Below, one piece after another: positions 53,552-64,000 of a DNA stretch of 64,000 bases (position 1 is its first letter; each line of letters begins with the position of its first letter). The DNA is taken from NCBI GenBank assembly GCA_963693365.1, contig CAVNZM010000004.1:5332001-5396000 (forward strand). Direction: 5' to 3'. The translations under genes were made by a program, and so were the position numbers. The notes under the pieces were generated by a model. It searched no databases. It was not told the DNA's origin and saw nothing but the letters and a program-made list of their open reading frames with translations. This DNA is from Amoebidium appalachense. Its lineage: Eukaryota > Ichthyosporea.

Positions 53552-54974
53552 CGTGTGTGTGTGTGTGTGCGCGCGCACGTGTGTGTGTGTGTGTGTGCGT
53601 GCGCGCGCGCGTGCATGCGTGCGTGTGTGCGTGCGTGTGTGCGTGTGCGTGTGAGTCTGTGTGCGCACGCGCTTGCACGGTTGTACATGTGTGTATGTGT
53701 TCTACGTGGCCAGCTAATATATGGTATAGCAACAGGCTTCCTACATGGCCGTTCGCGTGCATGTATGTTAACCCTCCCTCCCCCTCCCCCAATAATCCTT
53801 CTACTCCACGGGCCCCAGAAGCAGCGCCCCGGCGGGGTGAAGGGGGCAAGAGGGGAGGGGGGGAGGGGGTTGGGGGGGCTGGGCAGGGATGGAATCCGGG
53901 GTGTCGGTTTTGAGGTTATGTTGCCTGTGTGGACGGTTGGGTCTCCCCTCCAGGCATGGATCCAGGCCCCGAACGATGTCCAATAATCCAACGATTGGCA
54001 AAAAAAACCCACACCCTGAAAATTTCAGGCGTAGGTTAGTACATAATACCCACTAAACACTAAATGTGTGCTTCATAGACCAATTGTACAGAGATTGGGC
54101 GGTGGTGTGATACTATATATTCGGCCGGGAGGATGCATCTAGGGTTGGTGGGGAGGGGGGGGGGGGGGGGGGAGGGGAAGAGGGGGGAGGGGGGAGAGGA
54201 GACAGGCAAAAACCTGTCAGAGTAATCCCCCCGGCGGGGGGGGGGGGGGGGGGGGGGGGAGATAAACAGGCGGACTCGCAGCAAGAGTAAGGGGCCCCCT
54301 TAAGGGGGCCGGGATCCCGGGTAAGGGGGCTTTAGAAGAGGAGGATTGGACCACAAGAAGGGATGAATCGGGTGTGTGTGGGGGTGGGGGGGGGGGGGGG
54401 GGGGGGGGGGGGAGGGGGAGGGAGGAAGGGGGGGAGCGCGGGGGAGGAGGGGAGGAGGAGCAATGGTGCAGTATCAGCTTTGATGTCACCCGCGGTAGGG
54501 AGGGGCCCGGGGAAGGAGGGGGGAGGGGGGAGGGGGGAAGGGAGGGGGGCAAGGCATGGGGCTGCAATTGGGGGAATGATGGGGGGCGGGGGGTGAGGAG
54601 GAGGGGGAGGAGATGGGGGGGGAGGGGGGAGGAGGGGGAGGGGGAAGAAAGAGAGAGAGAGAGTTTTCGAGGACAGACGCACATACCCAGCAACAAAAAG
54701 CAAAAGAAAAAACCTAACCAGCAGTGAAGGTGTCAAAGCTCCAGTCGAGGTCATAATTCTCCTCCACACTCACATGTACACCATCCACACTGCCCCTGTA
54801 CGTTGCGCCCACAAACACCCCCATCTCAATCATACCTTAAACACGCCGGCGACAGGAGAAATGATCCACCCTGCCCTGAGCCATATACGCTCATCTTTTT
54901 CTTGTGGCTAAAGGTCCTTAGTGTCACGTCGGCAAAAAAATGCAAAAGTAGGGCCATGACGGAAAAGGCGCGCA
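52628..54974 (-). CDS. Unrecognised multi-exon gene (partial model)
   Basis: Three minus-strand exons have good support. 54,974-54,719: acceptor TTGGCAG; it reads FSVMALLLHFFADVTLRTF, SVYGSGQGGSFLLSPACLR, then in another frame MGVFVGATYRGSVDG and ENYDLDWSFDTFTA before donor GTTAGG. About 52,980-52,904: INKMSAAAVQDITNMHCDHV up to a perfect GTAAGT donor. 52,698-52,628: CNITTAQFQEDIDCDFDVPV and a stop. The last two join in phase; the link to the first needs another exon, possibly near 54,028-53,900. The two halves of the first exon are joined only if one base near 54,828-54,838 is extra. I do not recognise the family. The first exon has a hydrophobic stretch that could be buried or a membrane segment. 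Confidence 0.45.
52807..52873. repeat. (TG)n filling a 205-bp intron
   Basis: About 33 TG repeats make up a third of the short intron between the last two exons of the unrecognised gene. Confidence 0.9.
54293..54320. repeat. Overlapping perfect palindromes
   Basis: GGCCCCCTTAAGGGGGCC (54,293-54,310) overlaps CCGGGATCCCGG (54,309-54,320). Purpose unknown. Confidence 0.9.
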
Positions 54975-55967
54975 CTGCCAACAAAAAGGGGGGGGGTTGG
55001 AGGGGGGGGGGGGGGGGGGGGGGGGGGGTGGGAGGGGGGAGGTGGAGGGGGTTCAACGTTACGTTCGGTAGGCTGACGTGTTTTTAGTATTATTTACTGT
55101 TATTAGGGATGATCACCAATAAAACAATTGGAGTATATCACTTGAATGTTTAGTTTACATGTTGGGATTTTGAGCGTACGTACATACGTCACAATCGCAC
55201 ACAAAAATTTTAACTATTTCTTCCTTTCTCCTTGTTCATTCATTGGGGGTCACACAGTGCCTTCCAATTTCTTCTTTCCACTTGACAAAAGTTTTAAAAT
55301 GTACCACATTCTAGTCGCAGCAAATCCATCAAATATAAAGTATTATAATCTCAACACTCTTTCAAAGCCGTTGAAACAAAGTCTCATCCTACATAGTTAT
55401 CCTGATACGTGTCAACTTACCTATCAAACTTACACACATACCTCAGTAACACAATATCTCAGCACTGATAATACATTATTTCAACCCTTACATATCATAT
55501 ACAGACAGATCTCATCACCGATATATCTCAAACTAAAACATCTCAAAACAGACATATCTCAACCTTTACACAATTCTTACGTCGTCCTATATATATCTCA
55601 TCACTTACATATCTCAAAAGTAATAAATCTCAACACCAACATATCTCAGCAGTCGCAGCCAAACGGTAGTCCACAGACATATCACATTCTATACTCAGTT
55701 ATAATATGCACACTATGGGTAATACAGCCCTTTATCCATTTCACATGTTTCTTGATTTAACCGCACTGGAAACAACACGTCACACTAAACATGAAATCTA
55801 GCCGCTGCACATTCGCTATTCATACAATGCAGGTCACTACTACACAATAAGTTAAAAATGTTCAAGCGAAATCATATGCAATGAAGCTATCTTATACGGC
55901 CCGAAACCAAATGCGGGGCCTTCTAAAATGAATACGTGTGTCTGTGTGTCCGTCTGTCTATCTGCCT

Positions 55968-56041
<74 letters not shown>

Positions 56042-56267
56042 ACGCACGTACACGTGTGGGTGTGGTGTTTTTTTTTTTTGTGTGTGTGCTGGGGGTGGTG
56101 GTGGTGGTGGGGTTATGCGTACATCGGAATTGGCGGGAAAAAGGGTGGGTGGGTGGGTGGGTGGGTGGGTGGGTGGGTGGGTGGTGGTGGTGGTGTGTGT
56201 GTGTGGGGGGGGGGGGGGGGGGGGGGGGGGGGAAGGGGGGGGGGGGGGGGAGAAGAGCTTATCACTC
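54975..56267. other. Intergenic region with ATATCTCA repeat field
   Basis: Poly-G at about 55,000-55,028; 55,140-55,900 is AT-rich. Within it (about 55,380-55,665) ACATATCTCA-like words recur every 15-40 bp as a very degenerate repeat. (TG)n at 55,975-56,038, GGGT repeats at 56,143-56,181 and poly-G to 56,250 close the stretch. No gene was seen. Confidence 0.6.
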
Positions 56268-56659
56268 TCAATTTTTCAACCACTCATCCAGTGCAGGGTT
56301 CGTTTCCCCCCTCATCAAATACCTCAAAACCATGTGCACAAAATCGAATTTTCGCGCGACGAAATCGCCCAACTGCGCGGTCCCCGTCCCAGCCGCGTAT
56401 TGGCCGTGATAGTATATTCCCTGGGTGGGACCCATGCTAATATTCGTACGGAACCACTGGAGATGGGGCCTGTGGTTCATTAATCGGGCGTTCGATCCGT
56501 CTTTTGCGATCCGTTTCAGGTTTTCGATTATGGTAAGCGCCTGGGTGGAGGCGCGAATGGCCAATTTTGCCTCGGGATATTGAAGTTGCGCACAGTCGCC
56601 ACACGCAAAAACACTGGGGTGGTTCATGACCTGTGTCCAAAAGTTCTGTTAGTGGATAG

Positions 56660-56703
<44 letters not shown>

Positions 56704-57929
56704 TGGGGGAGAGGGAGGGATGGAGGGAGGGAGGGAGGGAGGGAGGGAGAGAGGGAGGGGGGGGGGAGGCGGGGGGAGGGAGGGAGGGAGGGAGGGAAGG
56801 AGGAGAGGGGGCGGATGGAGAGAGGATCCCAGGTGCACGGTTGTGCTTGTGAGGGGTGTGTGGGTGTATGCGTGTGCATGTGTGTGTGTGTGTGTGTTGG
56901 GATGGGGGGGGGGAGGGGGAGGGAGAGAGAGGGAGAGGGGGAGGGGGGGAGGGGGGGGGGGGGGTGAAGCAGCTGGAGTTGATGTAGGCATTAGAGTGTA
57001 GCAAACATGAGGCCTGAAATGCACAACAAAACCACAGGCATAAAAACACAAAATCAACCAGTGGAGCCGTGCAGGCAGAAAGACACCTGAACAGGGCCTA
57101 TCAGCAGGATGGGTTTGTATGTGTTAGGTGTGTGTGTCGGGGGGAGGGGGGGGGGGGGGGGGGGGGGGAGGGGGGGGGGCAGGGGGGAAGGGGGAGATGG
57201 GCAAAGGGGGGGGGGGGGGGGGGGGGGGGGGGGATGGGGTCCGACGAGGGGGAATCAGTGTGGAATGTATATATGCAGAGGGAAAGGAGCACGGGTGTGT
57301 GTACTTTCACGCTATCTAAACTCGCAACGGACATCTCACTTGGGGGTATTTTTTTACACGCAATATCTCAAGGGGGGTATGTCACACAAGGGACAAGAAA
57401 CCTCTCACTTTGTGACTTTGTGTATATCTCATAAATATATCTCAGTGGGGGGTATATCCCACCTGCAGTGTGTGGTCGACGAGCACATATCCCTCCTTTG
57501 TCAGTGCGTCACCAAATGCCGCCTTCATAAATCCCGTCTGTGGAATTCCCCCCGTGCACCTATACACCAAATCCACCTCCCACTCCCGGCCGTCCCGCGT
57601 GATCACGTGCTTCCTCCCATCCAACGACGTCATTACGTCTCGCTTCCCAGAGCCACCTCGATTCCCAAGTCGCTCATTTTTGCGTAAATCAACTTGTGGC
57701 ACGAGGGGTCTAACTGCATGACCAATCTGGCGTTGCGCTGGCACAATATCACGTGCTTTCCTGGGAACCCTGCCTTGATCTCGCACGCCAGCTCCACCCC
57801 GACCACACCTCCGCCAATCACGAGGATCGCTTGCGCGTGGTGGAGGGATTCTTGGCGAAGCCAGAGGTCTGATTCGCTGAAAATCACAAGACGTTACAAC
57901 CGGCATATGCGCAGGTGCACGTGTTTGCG

Positions 57930-57961
<32 letters not shown>

Positions 57962-60142
57962 ACCCCCCCGGAGTTGCATCGTTTTCCTCCCTCCTAGGGT
58001 ATCGTCTGGTCTTTACTTAGCACTCTTTCTGACCTCGTACACTAGAAATTTCTTGATTTGATATGGCCTTCCTCGCTTATTTTCGTTTTTACCTTTCGCA
58101 ACAATATTAGAGGCCTAAGAGCCCTCTTGGGCATTTGACTAGGTAGGCAAGAGTGCGAGTTGGAAGCAGGTGCGAAGCTACTAGTGATTTGCTCATGAGA
58201 AGGGGAGGAGGGGGAGGGGGGAAAGGATGGGAGGGAGAGGGGGGGGGGGGTGGCCGAGGCATGTATATGTGCACGTGTGTGTGTGCATGTGTGCATATGT
58301 ATGTGTTTAGGTGTTCTGTGTACGTGCTGGGGGGGCGGGGGGGGGGGGGGGGGGGGGGGGGGGATGGGGGGGTGGGGAGGGGCGCGGGGGGGGGGGGGGG
58401 GGAGGGGGGGGGGGGGGGGAAGGGGAAGGACAACATACCGAGTATGGTAAGGTCGTTCCAGAGCAGGCCGACCCAGTGCATCCGGGTACTGCACGCCTGT
58501 AGTGCCGACGCAATAGTCAAAATCCACCGTCAGATATTCCTCAGTGTTGTACGAAGAAGTAGTGGTAACTTCCTTTGGAATTTCCGGGATTTCCCCCGTT
58601 TCCCCGTTTGCGCTATCACTGCCGGGCCCCGGTTTTTCCCCGGGTTTTGGACTTTCCGGTTTCATGCAGGTTAGGATTTTTGCTTTTTTCTCCCCCATTT
58701 CGGCAATGGACCCACAGAAGACAGTCCCGTTTCGTACTATCCGCTCGTACGGGATAGATATCCCGTGATATACGGCAGGGTTTGTAAGCGCCTTCACCAA
58801 AGCGCCCGAAAATTCAAATTTCGACTTCTTATCCAAAAGCGTGACGTGCACTCTTTTGTCTTTGTCGAGCTCACGGGCGATGGAGAGGCCGGCGAAACCT
58901 CCTCCAATCACAAGCACCCGAATCTTCCCTTGTTTGATTCTTGCCTTCTCGTGGTCCACCTTAACCCTCGCACCGTACTTAACCACCTGCAGGTACAGTT
59001 TGAACCCGAGCCACGTGTTGTCGTCCATGCTCATGTCCACCTATGAGTTTAATTAAATGTTTAGTACCTTATTTTAAGTTATGAAAATTAATAAAATCGA
59101 ATTTGAAGCAGAACTGGGCAAGCCAATGCCCTCGAATTATCGATTCTCCGGTTGTGTGGAAGATGGAGGAAGTGGTGTAGAGGTGGTGATGGTGGTGGTG
59201 GTTGTTTGTGGGGGGGGGGCAAGGGGGGGGGGGGAGGAGAGGGGGAGGGGGGTGGCGGGGGGGAGAGGGGGGGGGGGAGAGGGGGAAGAGATAGAAAGTG
59301 AGAAAGCGTGGGGAAGGGGGGGGCGGGAGGAGGGAGAGGGGAGGGTTGGAGGGAGGGTGAATGGGAGGGAGGGTGGGTGGGTGGGTGGGGGGGGGGGGGG
59401 GGGGGAGAGAGAGGGGGGAGGGTGTCTCCAGAGGGGTGGGGGGGGGGGGGGGGGGGGGGGGGGGAGAGTCATCGTGACCGGGGTGACGGGCATACAAGAG
59501 AAGATAGAAAAGTGGACGGGGGGTTGCTAAGAAAAATGGTGTCATGGTGGGTGGGTGGGTGGATTTCGGATTCGGTACACTGTACTTACAAATTGTGAAC
59601 GAACAACGTGTTGCAACAAGGCAAGAACGAACAAACGGATAGGTCGGTGGGTGTCGGTTGGGAGGGGCCCGAGGAGGAGGGTAGGTTACTTTGGGGGGAT
59701 GGGGGGGGGGGGGGGGGGGGGGGAGGGTTAGGGGAGGGGGAAGGGGAAGGGTGGGGGAGGGGGGAGGAAAGGGATGGGGGAAGAAGGGAGGAAGGGGAAG
59801 GGTGCGGAAGAGGCGAGGGAGGAAGAAGCCGAGGGGGGGGGGGGGGGGGGGGAGAAGAAGGAGGGGAAGGGAGGTCCAAACCTCCAATCGAGCCTTTTTC
59901 AGTAGCGATTGCCACCTTGACAGTGACCCCTTTAGCCAATCAGATGACAGCTTTGCCTGCACGTTAGTGGACAGGTTGGAACCCTCGTCCACGTTGAGTG
60001 GGCAGGTGATGTGTTTGGTCACCAGCACACCTACGGCATGGTCGGCAGCCATGGCAAATCTGGGTTCATTTTTATTTTATTTTTATTTTTATTTTATTTT
60101 ATTTTTTTTTTGGGGGGGGGGGTGGTTGTGTGTGTGTGTGTG

Positions 60143-60175
<33 letters not shown>

Positions 60176-60188
60176 GGGGGGAGGGGGC

Positions 60189-60244
<56 letters not shown>

Positions 60245-61295
60245 CGCGTGTATGTGTGTGTGTGTGTGTGTGTGTCCGCGTACACGGGGAAAGGGAAGGA
60301 GAGGGGGGGTGGGGGGAGGTTAGAGTTCGCTACCGTACAACTCCAAGCACAAGTCCAACTCACGACGGAAAAAACCATACCAAATTTGCAAAAAGCACAC
60401 ATAAAGTATGTGTCACGGGTAGAATCTATCATTGGTGGTTGTGGTGGTGGTGGTGTGTATGTGTGAAGAGGGAGAAAGGGGGGGAGGGGGAGGGGGGGGG
60501 GGGGGGGGGGGGTTGACTGGAGTTCCGGGAGAAATGGAGCTGGTGGTGGTGGTCGGGTGGTCGGGGAGGGAGGGGGGGGGGAGGGGGGGGGGATGAATAA
60601 AACGTTGCGAGGCAAGCGTTGGCGGGACGGGAAGAGCATGACTGCTGGGGGGGAGGGGGGGGGAGGGGGGGAGGGGGGTGACCAAGGATTGGGGGAAGGG
60701 AAGGTGAAGTTATTTGTGTGTCCGGGGACGGTTGCAAAAAGAAGATGAGAATGAACTCACGTCTTGGCTACATCTCCCTCTCCCCCCTCCCCCTTTCCTT
60801 TCCCCCCCCCCCCCCTCCCCCCGCTCCCTCTCTATTAAACACGAAAAAAGATTAATGAAAAAGTAAAAAGGCATAAAAAAACAAAAAGAAAAAGGAAAGA
60901 AAGAAAGAGGTGTATACAAAATTGTTGTGAAAGAAAAGGGATCGCATGTGGGAAAGAAAAGAGGGCTGGGAATCACCCAAAAAAAACAAAAAAACAAGCC
61001 ACCGTCACGGTGGCTTAAGTTCTGGGAACAGAATGGAGTAGTTTTTTTGAGCAGTCTATCCTCTCTCTGTTTGTCCTCCGTGTGCACCTACACACATACA
61101 CACACCAAAAAGAAAAGAAAAAAACACACACGTTCACATCAATATACAGGGAGGGATCTAGGGGGGATAGACACAATATATAGGGAGGATAGACACAATG
61201 TGAATGTGTCCAGGTGCGCTCGTGTGTGTGTGCGTGTACTTGCATGTGTGTGCATGGGTGCTTGCATGTCTCTCTCTCTCTCTCTCTCTCTCTCC

Positions 61296-61357
<62 letters not shown>

Positions 61358-62621
61358 CAAAGAGAGAGAGGGAGAGAGAGTGTGTGTGTGTGCGTGCCCG
61401 CGCACGCGCAGGCGCGTGAGTGAGTGAGTGAGCGAGCTTGAGCTTGGGTGTATGTGTGCGAGTGTGTGTGTGTGTTTGTGTGTGTATGTGTGTGTGTGTG
61501 CGGATGTGAGTACTTACATGCGAGTAAATGAGTGAGTGAGTGAATGAGAGAGCGAGTCATTGTCTGTGACTGTGGTCTGTGTGTGTGTGAGAAGAGAGTG
61601 CAGAATGCAGAGTGCAAAGTGCACATTCGTGACAGACAAAACAATGCACACACTGCCCACACACAGTCCACACACAGAGTTCGCATGAGTAAGCGCACGG
61701 GGAAAGGGAGAACAATGTATCAAAAAGAAAGGGGGAAGGGGGGAAAGGGAGGAGGAGGGGGGTGGCCTCGAGCAGGGAACAGACACACACACGCACACAC
61801 GCCCTCCCCCCCCCCCTCCCCTCCCCACACACACACACCGACTCGCCTACCCACCCACACCCATCCCTCCCGCTCCCCACCTCCACCTCCCCCGCCACCA
61901 ACACCCACCCACCTACCCCCCCTCCCCCCCCCCCCTCCCCCCTTTTCCACCCTCTTCCCACCCAACCCTCCCCCACCCCACCCCCACCCCTTCCCCCCTA
62001 CCCATCCCAACCCCCTCCCCCCCCGTCCCCGTCTCCACCCCCTTCCTACCCCCCCCCCCCCCACACACACACACACACCTCTCCGCATCCTGGTCCTTAG
62101 CCTTCTTTGCCCTTTCCACCGCGCTTTCAGCCGCATCAATATCTCTCAATAATTCCAACCTCCTTTCATCCACTACCCCACGCATCTGCACTAGGAAAGC
62201 GGGCCGGATGACGGGGTCTCTAAGAACGTCGCCGAGCGAAATTTTGTCAATGTCGACGGTCTGTAGGCGGTACTCGAGGGTCATGTGCACCCGCGAGTTG
62301 AATTTTCGTTGGACTCCCCCGGAACCGTCGGAATGTGTTGATATGTTGCTGGTGTTGAGGGAACCTGTTTTATGGGGGGGGCAAGGGTGCAGGGGGCAAG
62401 GGGGGGGGCGGGCGGGGGGGGGGGATCAGTTTGTGTGTGGATGTGTGGTCAAGAGGGTAGGGGAAGGGAGTGAGGGAGGGTGGGTGCGTGGGTGCGTGTG
62501 TGGGTGGGTGGGGGGAGGGGGGGGGGGGGGATTGGGAAGTAGGAGGGAGGGTGGGTGGGGAGGGGGGGATTGGCTTTGATGTGTGTTGGGGATGGCATGT
62601 GTGCGCACGTGTGTGTGCGCA

Positions 62622-62700
<79 letters not shown>

Positions 62701-62703
62701 CAC

Positions 62704-62764
<61 letters not shown>

Positions 62765-63866
62765 GTGCATATATTTAGGTGTGTTTGTGTGCACGCATGC
62801 GTGTTTGTGGAAGAAAGGAAATGGGGGTGGGTTGGAGGGGGGGGGGGGGGGGGGGGGGGGGGAGGGACCCGAAAAACAAGAGCAGAAAAAGTATGCGGAA
62901 TATGCAAAGCGGCCTGAGAATAAACCAAAAAAACAGAATGCCACTAGAAATGGAGGGGACTCGTGGTTTAAAAAAGGGAAGTTGGTCGAGTCGTGAGCAA
63001 GTAAACGAGATTCCAAAACGATGAAATCGAGCCCCCGGGGGGGGGGGGGGGGGGGGGGGGGTCAATCGCCCGAAACGGGCAGTGTGTGATTATGTTGCCG
63101 CAGGAGCTACTGAACCGTGGAATCTGCAGAAATTTCCCACACCACATCTGACGTGCACCCCCCCCAACACACACATATTCCTTCCATTCCTTCACCCCCC
63201 AACAGATCGACCCACCCCCTATGCTCCCACTCTCCCTTTCGGCCCAACTTTTGCACATATCCTTGTTTAAAAATTTTGTTCATATGAATGCGAGTGTTCT
63301 TGTGCCATGTAAATATGAGTTACATTTTTTGGGGTGGTGATGGTGACCTTAGGTGGCAGAACAGTCAAGTAAAGAGCTAATGGGATGGTTTCAACCCTAA
63401 AACAAAGGTACGTGCAAAAAAGTTGGAGGAGAATCACCCGACGTAAGAATAAATCCAAAAAATCCTGTTTTGTTTACTTACTGAGTGTGGACTCCCGTGC
63501 CAGCAGCCGAGCCGACTGGGCCGACACATCCCCATGGGCAGCGCACATTGCATTTACCGTTGCATCTACGATTCTCCGCCATGAAAATTGGAATGTAGGA
63601 CCCCACTGCCCAGGCAAAAGCTCGCATAGAGCCCCCACCAGCGCGTCCCCGGCCGTTTGGATATATTTTCGGATTATCCCGAGAGCGGCGTGATGGCGCA
63701 TCAGTGATTGCAGCATGACGCAATGTTCTTTGGTGATGCCGCGGCGAGACATCGCTACTATTTGAGATAGGAATGAGGCAAAACATTCCAACCGGGCAGC
63801 GTCTCCGTCGACGCCGTATAGAAGCTTTGCCTCAGGAACTACCGCGTAAAGGTACTGGGTGAATTT
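56268..63866 (-). CDS. Globin fused to AIFM2/FSP1-like FAD oxidoreductase (5' end outside window)
   Basis: Six minus-strand exons chain in phase: 63,866-63,482, 62,364-62,079, 60,059-59,882, 59,040-58,439, 57,876-57,463 and 56,630-56,268 (about 740 residues plus an N-terminus off the right edge). The first exon covers most of a globin fold: FTQYLYAVVPEAKLLYG (helices B-C), the proximal-His region LMRHHAALGI, then GDALVGALCELLPGQW and helices G-H. The residue at the usual CD1 Phe position appears to be Tyr (LLY). A linker of about 155 residues follows (RVHMTLEYRLQTVDIDKISL, FAMAADHAVGVLVTKH). The C-terminal part is a pyridine nucleotide-dependent flavoprotein: FAD motif VLVIGGGFAGLSIAREL, NAD(P)H motif ILVIGGGVVGVELACEI, FACGDCAQ (second FAD contact) and a C-terminal part like AIFM2. 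In exon 5 the frame breaks near 57,636-57,645 (one base missing or two extra). Exon 4 has no ATG before its fifth codon region and is preceded by TACTAAAC and CATAG, a branch point and acceptor, which argues that it is internal. Expected role if fused: NAD(P)H-driven reduction of a haem domain, for example NO dioxygenase or haem/quinone reductase activity. Two adjacent genes remain an alternative. Confidence 0.62.
58439..59040 (-). other. FAD-binding exon of the globin-oxidoreductase gene
   Basis: 602 nt starting phase 0 (GTG GAC ATG) and ending phase 2 at CTCG/GTATGT. It contains the first Rossmann fold and an unusual Pro/Gly/Glu-rich insertion (ESPKPGEKPGPG onward, about 40 residues) before YLTVDFDYCVGTTGVQYPDA. 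If a separate oxidoreductase gene exists, its start would be the ATG four bases-triplets into this exon. Confidence 0.7.
60196..60275. repeat. (TG)n and CG run
   Basis: TG repeats with a short GCGCGCGCGC island next to poly-G, in intron 2 of the globin gene. Confidence 0.9.
60996..61016 (-). other. Hairpin followed by T run, terminator-like
   Basis: AAGCCACCGT-C-ACGGTGGCTT, 10-bp perfect arms, followed on the minus strand by G then seven T. It resembles an intrinsic terminator or Pol III stop but lies in an intron of the globin-oxidoreductase gene; function unknown. Confidence 0.5.
62623..62757. repeat. (TG)n, about 65 repeats
   Basis: Two TG runs separated by ACACGG, in intron 1 of the globin-oxidoreductase gene. 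Confidence 0.95.
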
Positions 63867-64000
63867 CTGTTGGGGCAATGGATGGCGTTATTATCATGTC
63901 TAATATCCCACTCAAAACGTTATAACCCAAAACGTTATAATTTGGCCCCGAGCTTTCATATCGGTACGGACTTAGCTCGGTTTGCACATGCAACAACACT

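Overview
The window is nuclear DNA of a eukaryote, almost certainly a protist or another small non-model eukaryote. The genes are split by GT-AG introns, TATA boxes precede two of them, and two retroelements of eukaryotic type are present. The space between exons is filled to an extreme degree with (CA/TG)n, (CT/GA)n and long poly-G/poly-C and poly-A/poly-T tracts. I cannot name the lineage. All gene models were built by eye from exon-like open frames, splice motifs and agreement of intron phase; no transcript or database support was available. Most very long open frames in the window are translations of microsatellites and are ignored.

Layout. 1-10,380 (minus): a gene in at least seven exons whose middle resembles the PH domain of phospholipase C-type proteins; its 3' end lies off the left edge. 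10,381-14,975: a 45-bp degenerate minisatellite, C/G-rich sequence and a quiet 2.7-kb stretch with a 24-bp inverted repeat. 14,976-17,551 (plus): a complete five-exon gene for the mitochondrial inner-membrane protease ATP23 (HELVH zinc site split by an intron). 19,155-31,066 (minus): a complete eight-exon gene for a METTL21D/VCPKMT-like protein-lysine methyltransferase of 215 residues spread over 11.9 kb. Its sixth intron contains a Penelope-like element (20,055-25,891) with an intact-looking frame in which a GIY-YIG endonuclease lies before the reverse transcriptase, flanked by identical 284-bp repeats. 32,106-33,831 (minus): a small complete two-exon gene of unknown function, divergent from the first lipase.

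34,513-37,874 and 45,161-48,812 (plus): two secreted class 3 lipases, tandem duplicates with exactly the same five exon lengths (309/120/296/149/218 nt) but unrelated intron sequence. Between them sits a non-LTR retrotransposon (about 40,347-44,254) with an overlapping ORF1, an APE endonuclease/reverse transcriptase ORF2 and a poly-A tail. 48,813-52,627: a 44-bp minisatellite and intergenic DNA. 52,628-54,974 (minus): terminal exons and one further exon of an unrecognised gene. 56,268 to beyond 63,866 (minus): six phase-compatible exons that read as a globin domain, a linker of about 155 residues and an AIFM2/FSP1-like FAD/NAD(P)H oxidoreductase. If one transcript carries all six, this is a haemoglobin-reductase fusion that copies the logic of flavohaemoglobin with a different reductase fold, and it is the most interesting candidate here.

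Two genome-scale patterns stand out. (TG)n/(CA)n tracts very often abut splice sites, so that (GT)n forms the donor or (CA)nG the acceptor. Poly-C tracts repeatedly end short dispersed sequences and repeatedly run directly into poly-A, as if C(n)A(n) were a retroposon tail. Single-base frame breaks occur in three otherwise coding stretches and may be consensus errors or real lesions.
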